A stretch of 64,000 nt of DNA from an uncultured Dehalococcoidia bacterium (GTDB lineage Bacteria > Chloroflexota > Dehalococcoidia > Lucifugimonadales > Lucifugimonadaceae). The translations under genes and the position numbers were made by a program. The stretch's first letter is position 1. Every line of letters begins with the position of its first letter. Under the pieces are notes generated by a model, which was not told where the DNA came from, did no database searches, and was given only the letters and a program-made list of their open reading frames with translations. Where the stretch lies: contig OX638325.1 in NCBI GenBank assembly GCA_951812795.1, forward strand, positions 2,504,277 through 2,568,276. The letters are read 5' to 3'. Positions 44,212 to 53,242 of the stretch are shown here, piece by piece.

Positions 44212-45176
44212 TGAATTCGAAACTAAAGGTCAGTAGATTCGATCCCGAAACGATGGGCTCCGGCCAACGGCGTTGGGACGAGTTTGAAATGGATCTGCAC
44301 CCGAGCGCGACCGTTCTCGACGCTCTGATTCAGATCCGGGAAGAAGTAGACGGCACACTGGCGCTGCGCTGTGCATGTCGGGCCTCAATCTGCGGCTCCT
44401 GTGGAATGCGCGTGAACGGCGAGGCCAAACTCGTCTGCAAGACCCGCATCGCCGACGTCACCGAAGAGGGGACGACGATAGTCATTGAACCAATGGGCAA
44501 CCACGGCATCATCAAGGACCTCGTAGTCTCTCTCGACCCGTTCTTTGACAAAGTCCGCCAAGTCGATCCGTATCTCCAACCCGACGAGGAACCGGAGCAG
44601 GGTGAGTTCGTGGTCAACAACGATTCGATGGAGAATCTGTTGACGGCGATGAACTGCATCATGTGTGGCGCATGCGTCTCCGACTGCACCGTCCTTGAAG
44701 TCGACGAAGCCTTCATCGGTCCCGCCGCGCTGGCCAAGGCGTGGCGTTTCGTAGAGGACCCGCGCGACGACCAACGTGACGAACGCCTAAAGGAACTCAA
44801 CGAAGTCGAAGGCGGCATTTGGGACTGCACCCGCTGCTTCAAGTGTGTCGAGGTCTGCCCCAAGGACGTGGCGCCGATGGATCGCATCATGGAGATGCGG
44901 GACATGGCCATCGAAGCCGGCAATCGAAATACATCCGGGTACCGACACACCGAATCATTTAGCAAATCGGTCAAGAAACACGGCCGTCTCGACGAAGCAC
45001 GGCTTGCCGTCGAATCTGCGGGCTACACCAACATTCCGCGACTGATCGACCTTGCTGAGATCGGCGTAAAGTCGGTGCTGAAGGGCAAGATGCCACCGAT
45101 AGTGCCGCACAAGGCAGACGAAAACGAAAAGATCACCCGAATCTTCGAACGAGTGGAGAGCGAGCGCAACACATGA
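44211..45176 (+). CDS. sdhB: Succinate dehydrogenase/fumarate reductase iron-sulfur subunit
   Basis: 321 residues from the ATG that overlaps the sdhA stop (TGATG). 2Fe-2S ligands in CRASICGSCGMRVNG, then CIMCGACVSDCTVLEV and CTRCFKCVEVCPKDVAPMD for the 4Fe-4S and 3Fe-4S clusters. About 80 residues longer than the common form, with a C-terminal extension (after about 240) that is typical of the type linked to CCG-domain subunits. Passes electrons from FAD to the membrane partner. Confidence 0.95.
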   Translation: MNSKLKVSRFDPETMGSGQRRWDEFEMDLHPSATVLDALIQIREEVDGTLALRCACRASICGSCGMRVNGEAKLVCKTRIADVTEEGTTIVIEPMGNHGIIKDLVVSLDPFFDKVRQVDPYLQPDEEPEQGEFVVNNDSMENLLTAMNCIMCGACVSDCTVLEVDEAFIGPAALAKAWRFVEDPRDDQRDERLKELNEVEGGIWDCTRCFKCVEVCPKDVAPMDRIMEMRDMAIEAGNRNTSGYRHTESFSKSVKKHGRLDEARLAVESAGYTNIPRLIDLAEIGVKSVLKGKMPPIVPHKADENEKITRIFERVESERNT

Positions 45177-46069
45177 AATTCGCCTTCTATCCAGGATGTG
45201 TCGCGCGCGGAGCGGGACCCGAACTCTTCGACTCCGCGGTCGCGGTGATGGATCGCCTCGGTATCGAGTGGGTCGAATTGACTGGCGCTTCATGCACCGG
45301 CGCAGGCGTGTTGCAGGAGAAGGACCAAAAACTCGGCGACATCCTCAACATCCGTACGCTCGCAATGGCCGAGCAACTTGGACTGCCGGTCATGACGATC
45401 TGTTCGACGTGCCAAGGCGTAATGGCGCAGGCAGACCGCCGAGTTCGCAAGGACGCCGACTACCTCGAAGAGATCAACGGCTACCTCGCCGAAGAGGGAC
45501 TGTCGTACAGCGGCAACACCACGGTCAAGCATCTGCTTTGGGTGCTCGTTGAAGATATCGGCGTTGAGACGCTCAAAAAGACGTTCGTCAAGGAGCTTTC
45601 GGGAGTCAACCTCGCACCGTTCTATGGCTGCTACATCGTTCGACCATCCGACGCATTGGGCTTCGACGAAAACCCGGAGCGCCAAACATCGCTCGAAACC
45701 GTCATCGAGTCGGTCGGCGGCAACGTCGTCGACTTCCCCGGCAAGACCGCCTGCTGCGGCTTCCCGATACTGCTCATCAACCAGCGCAACTCCCTGCGGA
45801 TGGTAGCCAACCACACCGGAACCGCCAGCGAACTCGGCGCCGACGCAATGGTTACCCCGTGCCCCCTCTGCCATCTCAACCTTGACGGCTACCAACCCAA
45901 AGCCCGCCGACAGAACAACCGCGGCAAGGCCGACCTGCCAATCATCCACCTACCGCAGTTGCTCGGCCTCGCGATGGGAATGGATGCCAAGGAACTCGGA
46001 CTCGGCAAGCACCTAGTCAACACCAAAGACATCGTCGGCAAGGTCGAGTCGATACCGGTAGCCAGCTGA
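45173..46069 (+). CDS. CCG-domain subunit, SdhE/HdrB-like (membrane-side partner of succinate dehydrogenase)
   Basis: 298 residues with two cysteine-rich CCG modules, as in heterodisulfide reductase subunit B and type E succinate dehydrogenases. First module: FYPGCVARGAGPELFDSA, ELTGASCTGAG and TICSTCQGVMAQADRRV; its CCG is altered to SCTG. Second: APFYGCYIVRPSD, KTACCGFPILL and VTPCPLCHLNLDGYQP, which is canonical and could bind an unusual 4Fe-4S cluster. No transmembrane helix, so membrane contact would be through an amphipathic surface. ATGA overlap with sdhB. An HdrB role in methanogen-like chemistry is unlikely here. Confidence 0.9.
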   Translation: MKFAFYPGCVARGAGPELFDSAVAVMDRLGIEWVELTGASCTGAGVLQEKDQKLGDILNIRTLAMAEQLGLPVMTICSTCQGVMAQADRRVRKDADYLEEINGYLAEEGLSYSGNTTVKHLLWVLVEDIGVETLKKTFVKELSGVNLAPFYGCYIVRPSDALGFDENPERQTSLETVIESVGGNVVDFPGKTACCGFPILLINQRNSLRMVANHTGTASELGADAMVTPCPLCHLNLDGYQPKARRQNNRGKADLPIIHLPQLLGLAMGMDAKELGLGKHLVNTKDIVGKVESIPVAS

Positions 46070-46080
46070 ACAAACACCTC

Positions 46081-46204
46081 CCCCTTTGCGTCAGCAAAAG
46101 GGGGACGCGTCAAGCGCAGCGAGACGCAGGGGGTTCATACCGCAATCACAGCCCATCACGAAAAATCACCGCAATGGCGTAGGGGCAACCCTCGTGGTTG
46201 CCCC
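46081..46204. repeat. Intergenic hairpins after the succinate dehydrogenase genes
   Basis: Two stem-loops. CCCCCTTTGC-GTCA-GCAAAAGGGGG begins 12 bases after the CCG-subunit stop and may end the transcript. GGGGCAACC-CTCGT-GGTTGCCCC (46182-46204) is a perfect 9-bp stem. Both are repeat-like, not protein coding. Confidence 0.65.
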
Positions 46205-46222
46205 CACTCCCAATTCCCCCCT

Positions 46223-46672
46223 TTGCAAGCCGACACACGCGCACTAATCCAGCGATGCGCAATCCTCATGATTGCCGCATCGTTCATCATCGCCTGCGGT
46301 GAACCAGAAGAACCAGTACCTACAATCGATCCCGACCCGCCAATCACCGAGGCGCAAGCGATCGATATCGCCAAGGATTCTCTGACCGAAGTCATCGAGG
46401 ACATCGAGTTCGCCGGATACGACCAGATCCGCATCCGCGTCGGCTCAATGCGCCTCAGAAAACTCCAAGAGTTGACCAAGTCCGATCTCTACACCGCCGA
46501 CTCACCCCGAATGCAACGACAGATCTGGGCCGTTCAAGTAGGCGGCAAGTTCGACAACGATCCTAGTCCGTACATTGTCGAATTCGGCTACGGCATCGTA
46601 GGCATCGACGCCACCAATGGTGACATCCACCTTAGGGCGCGGTACGACAAAGAGATTTTGGTGGAGCCGTAG
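46223..46672 (+). CDS. Small lipoprotein, PepSY-like, unknown function
   Basis: 149 residues: TTG start, short positively charged part, hydrophobic ILMIAASFIIAC lipobox, then GEPEEPVPTIDPDPPITEAQAIDIAKDSLTE. The ITEAQAIDIA-helix, followed by beta strands (QIWAVQVGGKF, YIVEFGYGIVGIDATNGDIHLRA), resembles a PepSY domain, which often inhibits peptidases or sits outside the membrane. No catalytic residues. Weak start evidence; located between the sdh operon and the convergent transporter operon. Confidence 0.7.
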   Translation: MQADTRALIQRCAILMIAASFIIACGEPEEPVPTIDPDPPITEAQAIDIAKDSLTEVIEDIEFAGYDQIRIRVGSMRLRKLQELTKSDLYTADSPRMQRQIWAVQVGGKFDNDPSPYIVEFGYGIVGIDATNGDIHLRARYDKEILVEP

Positions 46673-46701
46673 AGTCGGCGACTCCGGGAATTAACGAAAA
46701 T

Positions 46702-47601
46702 CTAATCCCGAACAATCCGCCGGTCGATCAACGGGTATAGCGTTTCCATTACAGCCAACAGCACCGCGAAGATGACTGCGGTTGTAATCACAATCGATTG
46801 AACCAGCCCAGAATTGTTCCCGAGAATCGCCTGCTGTAGCAAGTAACCAACTCCGGGATAAGCGAAGACGATTTCGACCATCACCGCACCAGTAAAGATG
46901 ATTCCCATGCTGAGGAAGAGTTGAGTGAGCTGGGGCAATGCGCAATTCCGCATCCGGTACCACGTAAAGATACGCCAATCCTTCAAACCCATTGCACGCG
47001 ACTGGACGACGTAGTCCTCGCCTTCAATCGTCACCATCATCCCACGCATCAAGACGAGCCAGTGAGCTGTGCCCGTAAGGACGATGCTCAGCGCCGGGAG
47101 CGTCCCGTGCAGCAGCAACGTTCGAATTCCGTCCCACGACATTTCAGGTGTCTCGCCAAGCGTGTACCCGCCACCCGTCGGAAAGATCTCAACAAGCCAA
47201 ACGAAGAGCCAGATTAGAATCATCCCGAAAATGAAATAGGGAGTGGCGTACATCGTCATCGCCGCCGGTGTTCCCCAACGCGCGAGCCGACCAATCTTGC
47301 CGAATGGCGATGCCATCAGAGCACCTACGATCGTGCCTATGATGAACGATACCGATGTCGCAAGGCCCATTAGTGCCAGGGTCCACGGTATTGCCTGCGT
47401 CACCGCGTCACTCATAAATCCGCCTTGAAGGACCCAAATCCACCACTCTATGAAATCATGCAACGTCGGGAATGAGCCGTTCTCGATCCATAACGCGGGC
47501 ACCCGTGGCACAAAGTAAGTGATTGAGCCGGCAAGGAACACCGTTGCCACGAACGAGGTTGTGCGACGGGTCAGTTGAAACATGGATCGATTGAAGGGCA
47601 C
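46702..47601 (-). CDS. ABC transporter permease, DppB-type, second copy
   Basis: 299 residues, about six helices. The inner-membrane-component signature is HWLVLMRGMMVTIEGEDYVVQSRAMGLKDWRIFTWYRMRNC in outline (EAA-type loop that contacts the ATPases). GTG 47601 or ATG 47583 start. It lies downstream of the first binding-protein gene, 91 bases away, in the same direction as the dppBCDF operon, and is similar to dppB at 55128 (VIVQGEDYVQMSRAMGLKSWRVFYSYQVRNA). No DppC partner or ATPase is adjacent, so it would have to share those of the main operon or be redundant. Confidence 0.88.
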   Translation of the reverse strand: MPFNRSMFQLTRRTTSFVATVFLAGSITYFVPRVPALWIENGSFPTLHDFIEWWIWVLQGGFMSDAVTQAIPWTLALMGLATSVSFIIGTIVGALMASPFGKIGRLARWGTPAAMTMYATPYFIFGMILIWLFVWLVEIFPTGGGYTLGETPEMSWDGIRTLLLHGTLPALSIVLTGTAHWLVLMRGMMVTIEGEDYVVQSRAMGLKDWRIFTWYRMRNCALPQLTQLFLSMGIIFTGAVMVEIVFAYPGVGYLLQQAILGNNSGLVQSIVITTAVIFAVLLAVMETLYPLIDRRIVRD

Positions 47602-47692
47602 GCGATCTGCAATCGATCGCCAGCCGATAAGTGTACCTACACCCCCTTTCGCCGAGTGAGGATTGCATCAGCTCAAAATGCGGAGGTTGAAA

Positions 47693-49750
47693 CTAACCGC
47701 CAACAGGTTGCAGGCGGATGATGGCTTGGTAGAACGCGGCCCAGACGCGGTGCGATGGGAAGTCAGAGGTCTCACCCGTCGGCCACCCGGTCCAGTATGT
47801 GGTGTTCATAGCGTTGATGATTCCGTCCTCCGCCAACTGGATCTCCGGCATGTCGCGGAGGATGATCTCCGTGGCTTGACGGAACAGATCGATGTACTCA
47901 GGATCGTCCGGTGATGCCTCCATCGCTCCCATCTGCTCGATGATTGCGTCGTACTCCGGATTCTCGTAACGGGGAGACGATAGGAAGTACCCGACAGTTT
48001 CGCCGATTTCAGCAGAGTTGCTGGAATGCCAATGGATGTACGTCTGATACGGCTCGATAGTGCTGCCACAATGCCATGTCAACCAAGAGGGAAGGTCGCC
48101 GACGGCCTGTTTGCCCCAGAAACCGGTAAGACCACGACGCTCAACCGCGTCGAATCCGGCCCGCTGAAGGCTCTCAACAACTGCTGTCCCGGAGCGGGAC
48201 ATAATGAAGTATCCGGGTGCCGGATTCCAAAGTTCGATTTTGAGGACGTCGCCGTTAGCGTCGGTCCAGAATCCTGCTTCGTTTTTGGAGTAACCGGCGG
48301 CTTCCATGATCTCGACAGCCTTTTCAGGGTTATGGAGTTCGGTGCCGTCGGCATCGACCAGATCCTTGATCTTTTCGTAGTACTCCGCAGGCCCCGGGAA
48401 CGTAACCGCGAGAGGCACCCCAACATTATTCGCCGCACCCTCGAACGCAAGGTTGTTAACGGACTGCTTGTCGATGGAGTAATTCAACGCCCGCCGCACG
48501 GCTGGATCGTCGAACGGCTTCACCTTGTTGTTCATCGTCATCGAGATCATGCATCCGTTAGGGTCGAGCCCGAACGGCTCGTCTTGGAACGAGATGATCT
48601 TGGGGTTGCGCACGCGTGTCAGTTCGTACAACCCGGCCTGGAACGTAAACTGCACGTCGATATCGTTGTTTGCCATCCTCAGCGCGATCGACTGCTCATC
48701 GCCTGCCGGTGCGAAGACTATGCGTTCGACCGCGGGCAACGGTGCTACACCTGCTTTAGCCGCCCACCAGTTGTCGTCGCGGTCGAAGATCAATGCTTCG
48801 GGCGCAGCTTTGACAAGTTTGAATGCACCAGTGCCGACCGGCCAACCCTGCGGGATGTCGATGTTCTCGAAAATCTCCGGGTCCTTGCCTTCCCAGATGT
48901 GTTTTGGCAATACCGGAATCTGTTCTTCGGAATTTTCTTGGAAGAGGACCAAGAATATGCGTTGGTCCGGTTGCGTCAGGTGCAGTTTGATGGTGTTGTC
49001 GTCGACCTTTTCCACGCTTTCGATCACGCCCTTCATGCGGAAGTGGAACGCGCTCGACGGGTTGTCTAAGATGAGGTCTTGCCACGTAAATCGGACGTCT
49101 TCGGCGGTGAACGGTGTGCCGTCTGACCAGTGGACGTCATCACGGAACGTGATGGTAACCTCGTCGAACCTGTCGTTGTACTGCCAGTCTGTGGCGAGCC
49201 ATGGATAAACCTGCCCGTCATGATGACCGTAATAGAATGGGAACTCGAGCCACGTTTGGTTAGCGAAGTCCCTAATGCGACTCAGAGCACCGCCGGATAG
49301 CAGGTTCATGTTCGCGGGGGCAAGCTGCTGACCACCGATTGCGATTACCAGAGTGCGGTTGCGAGGCACATCCCTGAGATCTTCGGTTCCGACAGCAGGT
49401 GGCGGTGTCGCTGTTGGTTGGGCGGTTGCGGTGACGACCTTTTCGACCTCGACGGCGACTTCCTGCTGCACGACGACTTCTTTTTCGACCACAACCGTCT
49501 CGACGACTGTTTGGCCTTCGACTACGCGTTCCTTCTCGACGACGACCGTTTGAACGACGGTCTCGCCTTCGACAATGGTCTCTTTCTCGACGACGACGGT
49601 TTCGACGACGCGGACTTCGCGATCGACTTGAACTTCTACCGTTTGGACGACGATTTTTTCTTGCGTACAGGCGAGAGCTGCGATGCCAGATACAGCGATG
49701 CTCAATAGGCCGAACGCGAGTAGTTTACGTAACTTCAACGTTTTGTCCAC
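47693..49750 (-). CDS. Peptide/nickel-type ABC transporter substrate-binding lipoprotein (copy 1)
   Basis: 685 residues, SBP_bac_5 family. Lipoprotein Cys in SIAVSGIAALACTQ; then a repeat stalk (residues about 32-110) of Val/Glu/Lys/Thr with TVVVEKE units; then the binding domain beginning DLRDVPRNRTLVIAIGGQQLAPANMN. Typical blocks: DDVHWSDGTPFTAEDVRFTW, RRALNYSIDKQSVNNLAFEG. GTG 49750 is the longest start; TTG 49738 has GAGGTG at better spacing. It should bind oligopeptides or similar solutes outside the cell for the downstream permease. About 80 percent similar by eye to copy 2 at 50083. Confidence 0.92.
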   Translation of the reverse strand: MDKTLKLRKLLAFGLLSIAVSGIAALACTQEKIVVQTVEVQVDREVRVVETVVVEKETIVEGETVVQTVVVEKERVVEGQTVVETVVVEKEVVVQQEVAVEVEKVVTATAQPTATPPPAVGTEDLRDVPRNRTLVIAIGGQQLAPANMNLLSGGALSRIRDFANQTWLEFPFYYGHHDGQVYPWLATDWQYNDRFDEVTITFRDDVHWSDGTPFTAEDVRFTWQDLILDNPSSAFHFRMKGVIESVEKVDDNTIKLHLTQPDQRIFLVLFQENSEEQIPVLPKHIWEGKDPEIFENIDIPQGWPVGTGAFKLVKAAPEALIFDRDDNWWAAKAGVAPLPAVERIVFAPAGDEQSIALRMANNDIDVQFTFQAGLYELTRVRNPKIISFQDEPFGLDPNGCMISMTMNNKVKPFDDPAVRRALNYSIDKQSVNNLAFEGAANNVGVPLAVTFPGPAEYYEKIKDLVDADGTELHNPEKAVEIMEAAGYSKNEAGFWTDANGDVLKIELWNPAPGYFIMSRSGTAVVESLQRAGFDAVERRGLTGFWGKQAVGDLPSWLTWHCGSTIEPYQTYIHWHSSNSAEIGETVGYFLSSPRYENPEYDAIIEQMGAMEASPDDPEYIDLFRQATEIILRDMPEIQLAEDGIINAMNTTYWTGWPTGETSDFPSHRVWAAFYQAIIRLQPVGG

Positions 49751-50026
49751 CTCATTTGTGAGTGCCGAAACACTCGTATTTCGTTGAATAGTCGAGCGAA
49801 TCTACGCAGAATACGTAACTGATGTGAGTCTAAAAACATGAAAACGTAGGTTATCAGAGATTCGATGTTGGTGCCAAATTGAACTTTTCCGCGTGACGCA
49901 AACTCACCGTACGTGTTGCACGGCGCGTGATTCGAACCTCCCGTCAATAAATCGTCGTTGGGCAGATGGTTATTGGGTCGCCAGCGACTTCAGACAGGCG
50001 GTGAGTTGATTCACGAGTCAAGAAGA
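49751..50026. other. Spacer upstream of binding-protein copy 1
   Basis: AT-rich, no supported gene on either strand. It should contain the promoter of copy 1 on the minus strand, but I see no clear -35/-10 pair. It is bordered by the terminator of copy 2. Confidence 0.4.
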
Positions 50027-50054
50027 AAGGGCCCGTTCGCTAGAACGGGCCCTT
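50027..50054 (-). terminator. Rho-independent terminator after binding-protein copy 2
   Basis: AAGGGCCCGTTC and GAACGGGCCCTT are perfect 12-base arms around a GCTA loop. On the minus strand they are followed by TTTCTTCTT. It starts 29 bases after the stop of the copy 2 gene, so transcription of that operon should end here and copy 1 would need its own promoter. Confidence 0.85.
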
Positions 50055-50082
50055 AAGAGTTCGCTAGTCAACGAACGTCGGA

Positions 50083-52137
50083 CTATCCACCAGCTGGCTG
50101 CAAGCGGATAATCGCGTGGTAGAACTCGGCCCAAATGCGCTCCGAGCGTAGATCTGAAGTCTGGCTCGTCGGCCAACCTGTCCAATAGGTCGTGTTCATC
50201 GCGTTGATGTGACCGTCGATCACCAACTGGATTTCCGGCATGTCCCTCAAAATGATCTCCGTTGCTTTACGGAAATGTTCGATGTACTCTGCGTTGTCCG
50301 GTGAGGCTTCAAGTGTGCCCATCTGCTCAACGAGGGCGTCGTACTCGGGGTTCTCGTATCGCGGTGCGGAGAGGAAGTAAGCAACCGTGTCACCGATTTC
50401 AGCCGAGTTGTTCGAGTGCCAGTGAACGTATGTCTGGTACGGCTCAACGGTGCTGCCGCAGTGCCATGTTAGCCAGGACGGCAGATCACCAACAGCCTGC
50501 TTACCCCAAAAACCGGTTAAACCGCGCCGCTCGACTGCGTCGAATCCGGCACGCTGTGCGCTTTCTACGACCGCTGTGCCTGCACGAGACATCTTCCAGT
50601 AACCCGGCGAGGGATTCCAGAGCTCGATCTTAAGGACTTCACCGTTTGAGTCAGTCCAAAAACCATCGTCGTTGCGCGCGTATCCAGCAGCTTCCATGAT
50701 TTCGGCTGCCTTCTCCGGGTTGTGGACGTCTGTCCCATCCGCTTCAATAAGATCTCTGATCTTCTCGTAGTAAGCCGCTGGCCCTGGGAAACCGATTGCC
50801 AAAGGCACCGCTACAGGCATCGTCGTACCTTCGAAAGCGAGGTTGGCAACCGACTGTTTGTCGATGGCGAAGTTCAACGCTCGGCGTACCGCTGGATCGT
50901 CGAATGGTGCCACCTTGTTGTTCATCGTCATCGAGATCATGCAACCGTTCGGATCGTGGATGAACGGATCGTCCTGCCACGAGATCACCTTAGGGTTGCG
51001 GACGCGCGTCAATTCGAACAAACCGGGTTGGAACGTGAATTGCAGGTCGATCTCGTTGCGCGCCAAACGTAGAGCGATAGATTGCTCGTCGCCAGAAGGC
51101 GCAAATACGATGCGCTCAACCGCCGGCAACGGAGCCAAGCCAGCTTTGGCAGCCCACCAGTTTTCATCTCGATCAAAGATCAACGCCTCGGGCGCTGCCT
51201 TAACCAGCTTGAACGCGCCTGTACCGACGGGCCATCCCTGCGAAATGTCAACGTTCTCGAACGTCTCTGGGTCCTTGCCTTCCCAAATGTGCTTGGGCAA
51301 GACCGGCAGTTGCTCTTCGGAGTTCTCTTGGAAGAGGATGAAGAAAATCCGTTGATCTGGTCGCGTCAAATTGAGTTTGACGGTGTAATCGTCGGGCGCT
51401 TCAACGCTCTCCACCACGCCCTTGAGTCGGAAGTGAAACGCACTTGACGGGTTGTCGATGATCATGTCCTGCCAGGTGAATCGGACGTCTTCAGCTGTAA
51501 AAGGAGTGCCGTCAGACCAATGCGCTTCTTCTCTTAGATTGATCGTTATCTCGTCGTACGTGTCGTTGTACTGCCAGTCTTCTGCCAGCCACGGACGCAC
51601 TTTTCCGTCATGGTGCCCAAAGTAGAAAAGGAACTCGAGCCAAGAGTTGTTTGAGAACGTCCGGATTCGGCTCAGACCTCCGCCAGACAGGAGGTTCATG
51701 TTGGCGGGATCGAGTTGCTGGCCGGCTATCGCGATGACCAACGTGCGGTCACGTGCGACATCGCGCAAACCTTCGGTTCCCGAAGCAGGTGGCGGAGTTG
51801 CCGTCGGCTCAGCGGTAGCCGTGACTACCGTCTCGACCTCGACAGCAACTTCAACTTGCTGTTCGACCACAACTTCTTTTTCGACCACGACGGTTTCGAC
51901 GACCGTTTGGCCTTCTACAACGCGTTCCCTTTCGACTACGACGGTCTGGATAACGGTTTGCCCCTCTACGATCGTCTCCTTCTCAACCACAACCGTTTCG
52001 ACGACCCTAACCTCGCGCGCGACTTCCACTTCGACCGTTTGGACGACGATCGTTTCGGACGTACACGCAATTGCAGCGATGCTCGTTAGGAGAACGCCCA
52101 ATACAGCGATCGCGAGAAATCTTCCTAGCTTGTTCAT
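50083..52137 (-). CDS. Peptide/nickel-type ABC transporter substrate-binding lipoprotein (copy 2)
   Basis: 684 residues. Clear ribosome site (AAGGAGAT) before the ATG; lipoprotein Cys in LTSIAAIACTSE; repeated stalk (residues about 30-115, TVVVEKE and TVVVERE units); binding domain starting GLRDVARDRTLVIAIAGQQLDPANMN. It keeps the same overall layout and most motifs as copy 1 (RRALNFAIDKQSVANLAFEG; TWHCGSTVEPYQTYVHWHSNNSAEIG). It is part of the dppBCDF operon, 76 bases after dppF. The two copies probably differ in solute range. Confidence 0.93.
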   Translation of the reverse strand: MNKLGRFLAIAVLGVLLTSIAAIACTSETIVVQTVEVEVAREVRVVETVVVEKETIVEGQTVIQTVVVERERVVEGQTVVETVVVEKEVVVEQQVEVAVEVETVVTATAEPTATPPPASGTEGLRDVARDRTLVIAIAGQQLDPANMNLLSGGGLSRIRTFSNNSWLEFLFYFGHHDGKVRPWLAEDWQYNDTYDEITINLREEAHWSDGTPFTAEDVRFTWQDMIIDNPSSAFHFRLKGVVESVEAPDDYTVKLNLTRPDQRIFFILFQENSEEQLPVLPKHIWEGKDPETFENVDISQGWPVGTGAFKLVKAAPEALIFDRDENWWAAKAGLAPLPAVERIVFAPSGDEQSIALRLARNEIDLQFTFQPGLFELTRVRNPKVISWQDDPFIHDPNGCMISMTMNNKVAPFDDPAVRRALNFAIDKQSVANLAFEGTTMPVAVPLAIGFPGPAAYYEKIRDLIEADGTDVHNPEKAAEIMEAAGYARNDDGFWTDSNGEVLKIELWNPSPGYWKMSRAGTAVVESAQRAGFDAVERRGLTGFWGKQAVGDLPSWLTWHCGSTVEPYQTYVHWHSNNSAEIGDTVAYFLSAPRYENPEYDALVEQMGTLEASPDNAEYIEHFRKATEIILRDMPEIQLVIDGHINAMNTTYWTGWPTSQTSDLRSERIWAEFYHAIIRLQPAGG

Positions 52138-52213
52138 TCCGGATATCTCCTTCGCTTGTTTTCTTTCGTTTTTCGTTGGCGGCTGAGTAGAAAAGATACA
52201 GTAAACGCGAGTA

Positions 52214-53242
52214 TCACGCCGTATTCGATCCGAGATCGTCAGATAACAGCGAATCTAGGTGTGTGATCGGCCGGTCTTCGTTGAGGAAACACTTGACCGC
52301 TCGACCGTCTTCGAGCCGATAGTGTGGAGGCGACTCGATCTCGCAACGTTCGAAAGCGTGAGGGCAACGCGGCGCAAAGGCGCACCCTCGCGCAGATGCC
52401 TCACGCTCGTCGTCCGAAGATATTTGCGCGAAGTTTTCGCCCCACGGGACGCGCGGATCGGGTACCGGGATTGAGCCCATCAATAGTTGGGTGTAAGGAT
52501 GCGATGGCTCTTGAACCACATCCTCAACATTGCCTGCTTCGACCACCGATCCCTTGTAAAGCACATAAATGGCGTCGCCGACTTGATATGCGGTCGTCAG
52601 GTCATGCGTGATGTAGATGATCGATATTCCCAACTCAGTCTTTAGTTCTCGCAAGCTTTCCAACACCGTCGCTCGTAGCGACGCGTCAATCATGGACACT
52701 GGTTCATCGGCAATGATTACTTTCGGTTTTAGCAAGAAAGCACGAGCGACCGTGATGCGTTGACGTTGGCCACCGCTCAATTGATGAGGAAATCTCCCCA
52801 TCGTTTCTGCCGGCCGCAAACCAACCTCGCGCAATGCCCCCTCCACCAATTCCATAGCATGCTCTTCCGATTCAGCAATGTTGTAGAGCCTTGCGGGGAG
52901 GGTCAAAATGCGGTCAACGCGATACACGGGGTTAAACACTTCAAACGGATCCTGAAATATCGGTTGAACATTGCGTCGGAATGCCCGCCAATCTCCACCC
53001 TTCAAAGAGTAAATATCGCGACCTTGGTACCGAATCTCGCCGCTCGTAGGGCGCATGAAGCCGAGCAGCATCGATGCCAAAGTCGTCTTGCCGCTGCCGC
53101 TTTCGCCGGCGATAACCGTGATGCTCGGGTTTTCATCATCGATTCGCAGGCTGATATCGTTGACCGCGACGTTTTCGACCTTATTGATGAGCCCGCGACT
53201 AAAAACGCGCGTCAAGTGATCGGCTTCCAAAACTGCGCTCAC
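52214..53242 (-). CDS. dppF: Oligopeptide/dipeptide ABC transporter ATP-binding protein (DppF type)
   Basis: 342 residues. Walker A AGESGSGKTTLA, signature LSGGQRQRITVARAF, Walker B KVIIADEPVSMIDAS. The oligopeptide C-terminal domain has CAFAPRCPHAFERCE, where Cys residues may bind an iron-sulfur cluster in this family. Four-base overlap with dppD. Cytoplasmic ATPase of the transporter. Confidence 0.92.
   Translation of the reverse strand: MSAVLEADHLTRVFSRGLINKVENVAVNDISLRIDDENPSITVIAGESGSGKTTLASMLLGFMRPTSGEIRYQGRDIYSLKGGDWRAFRRNVQPIFQDPFEVFNPVYRVDRILTLPARLYNIAESEEHAMELVEGALREVGLRPAETMGRFPHQLSGGQRQRITVARAFLLKPKVIIADEPVSMIDASLRATVLESLRELKTELGISIIYITHDLTTAYQVGDAIYVLYKGSVVEAGNVEDVVQEPSHPYTQLLMGSIPVPDPRVPWGENFAQISSDDEREASARGCAFAPRCPHAFERCEIESPPHYRLEDGRAVKCFLNEDRPITHLDSLLSDDLGSNTA

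Noticed and set aside
48026-49069. 347-codon open frame on the plus strand, antisense to the first binding-protein gene
   Set aside because: It mirrors the coding frame of a strongly supported SBP_bac_5 gene; no family motif or ribosome site, and a similar shadow exists opposite the second copy.
49430-49660. CRISPR or satellite repeat because of periodic DNA near the binding-protein start
   Set aside because: The periodicity is explained by repeated stalk codons (TVVVEKE units) within a coding frame.
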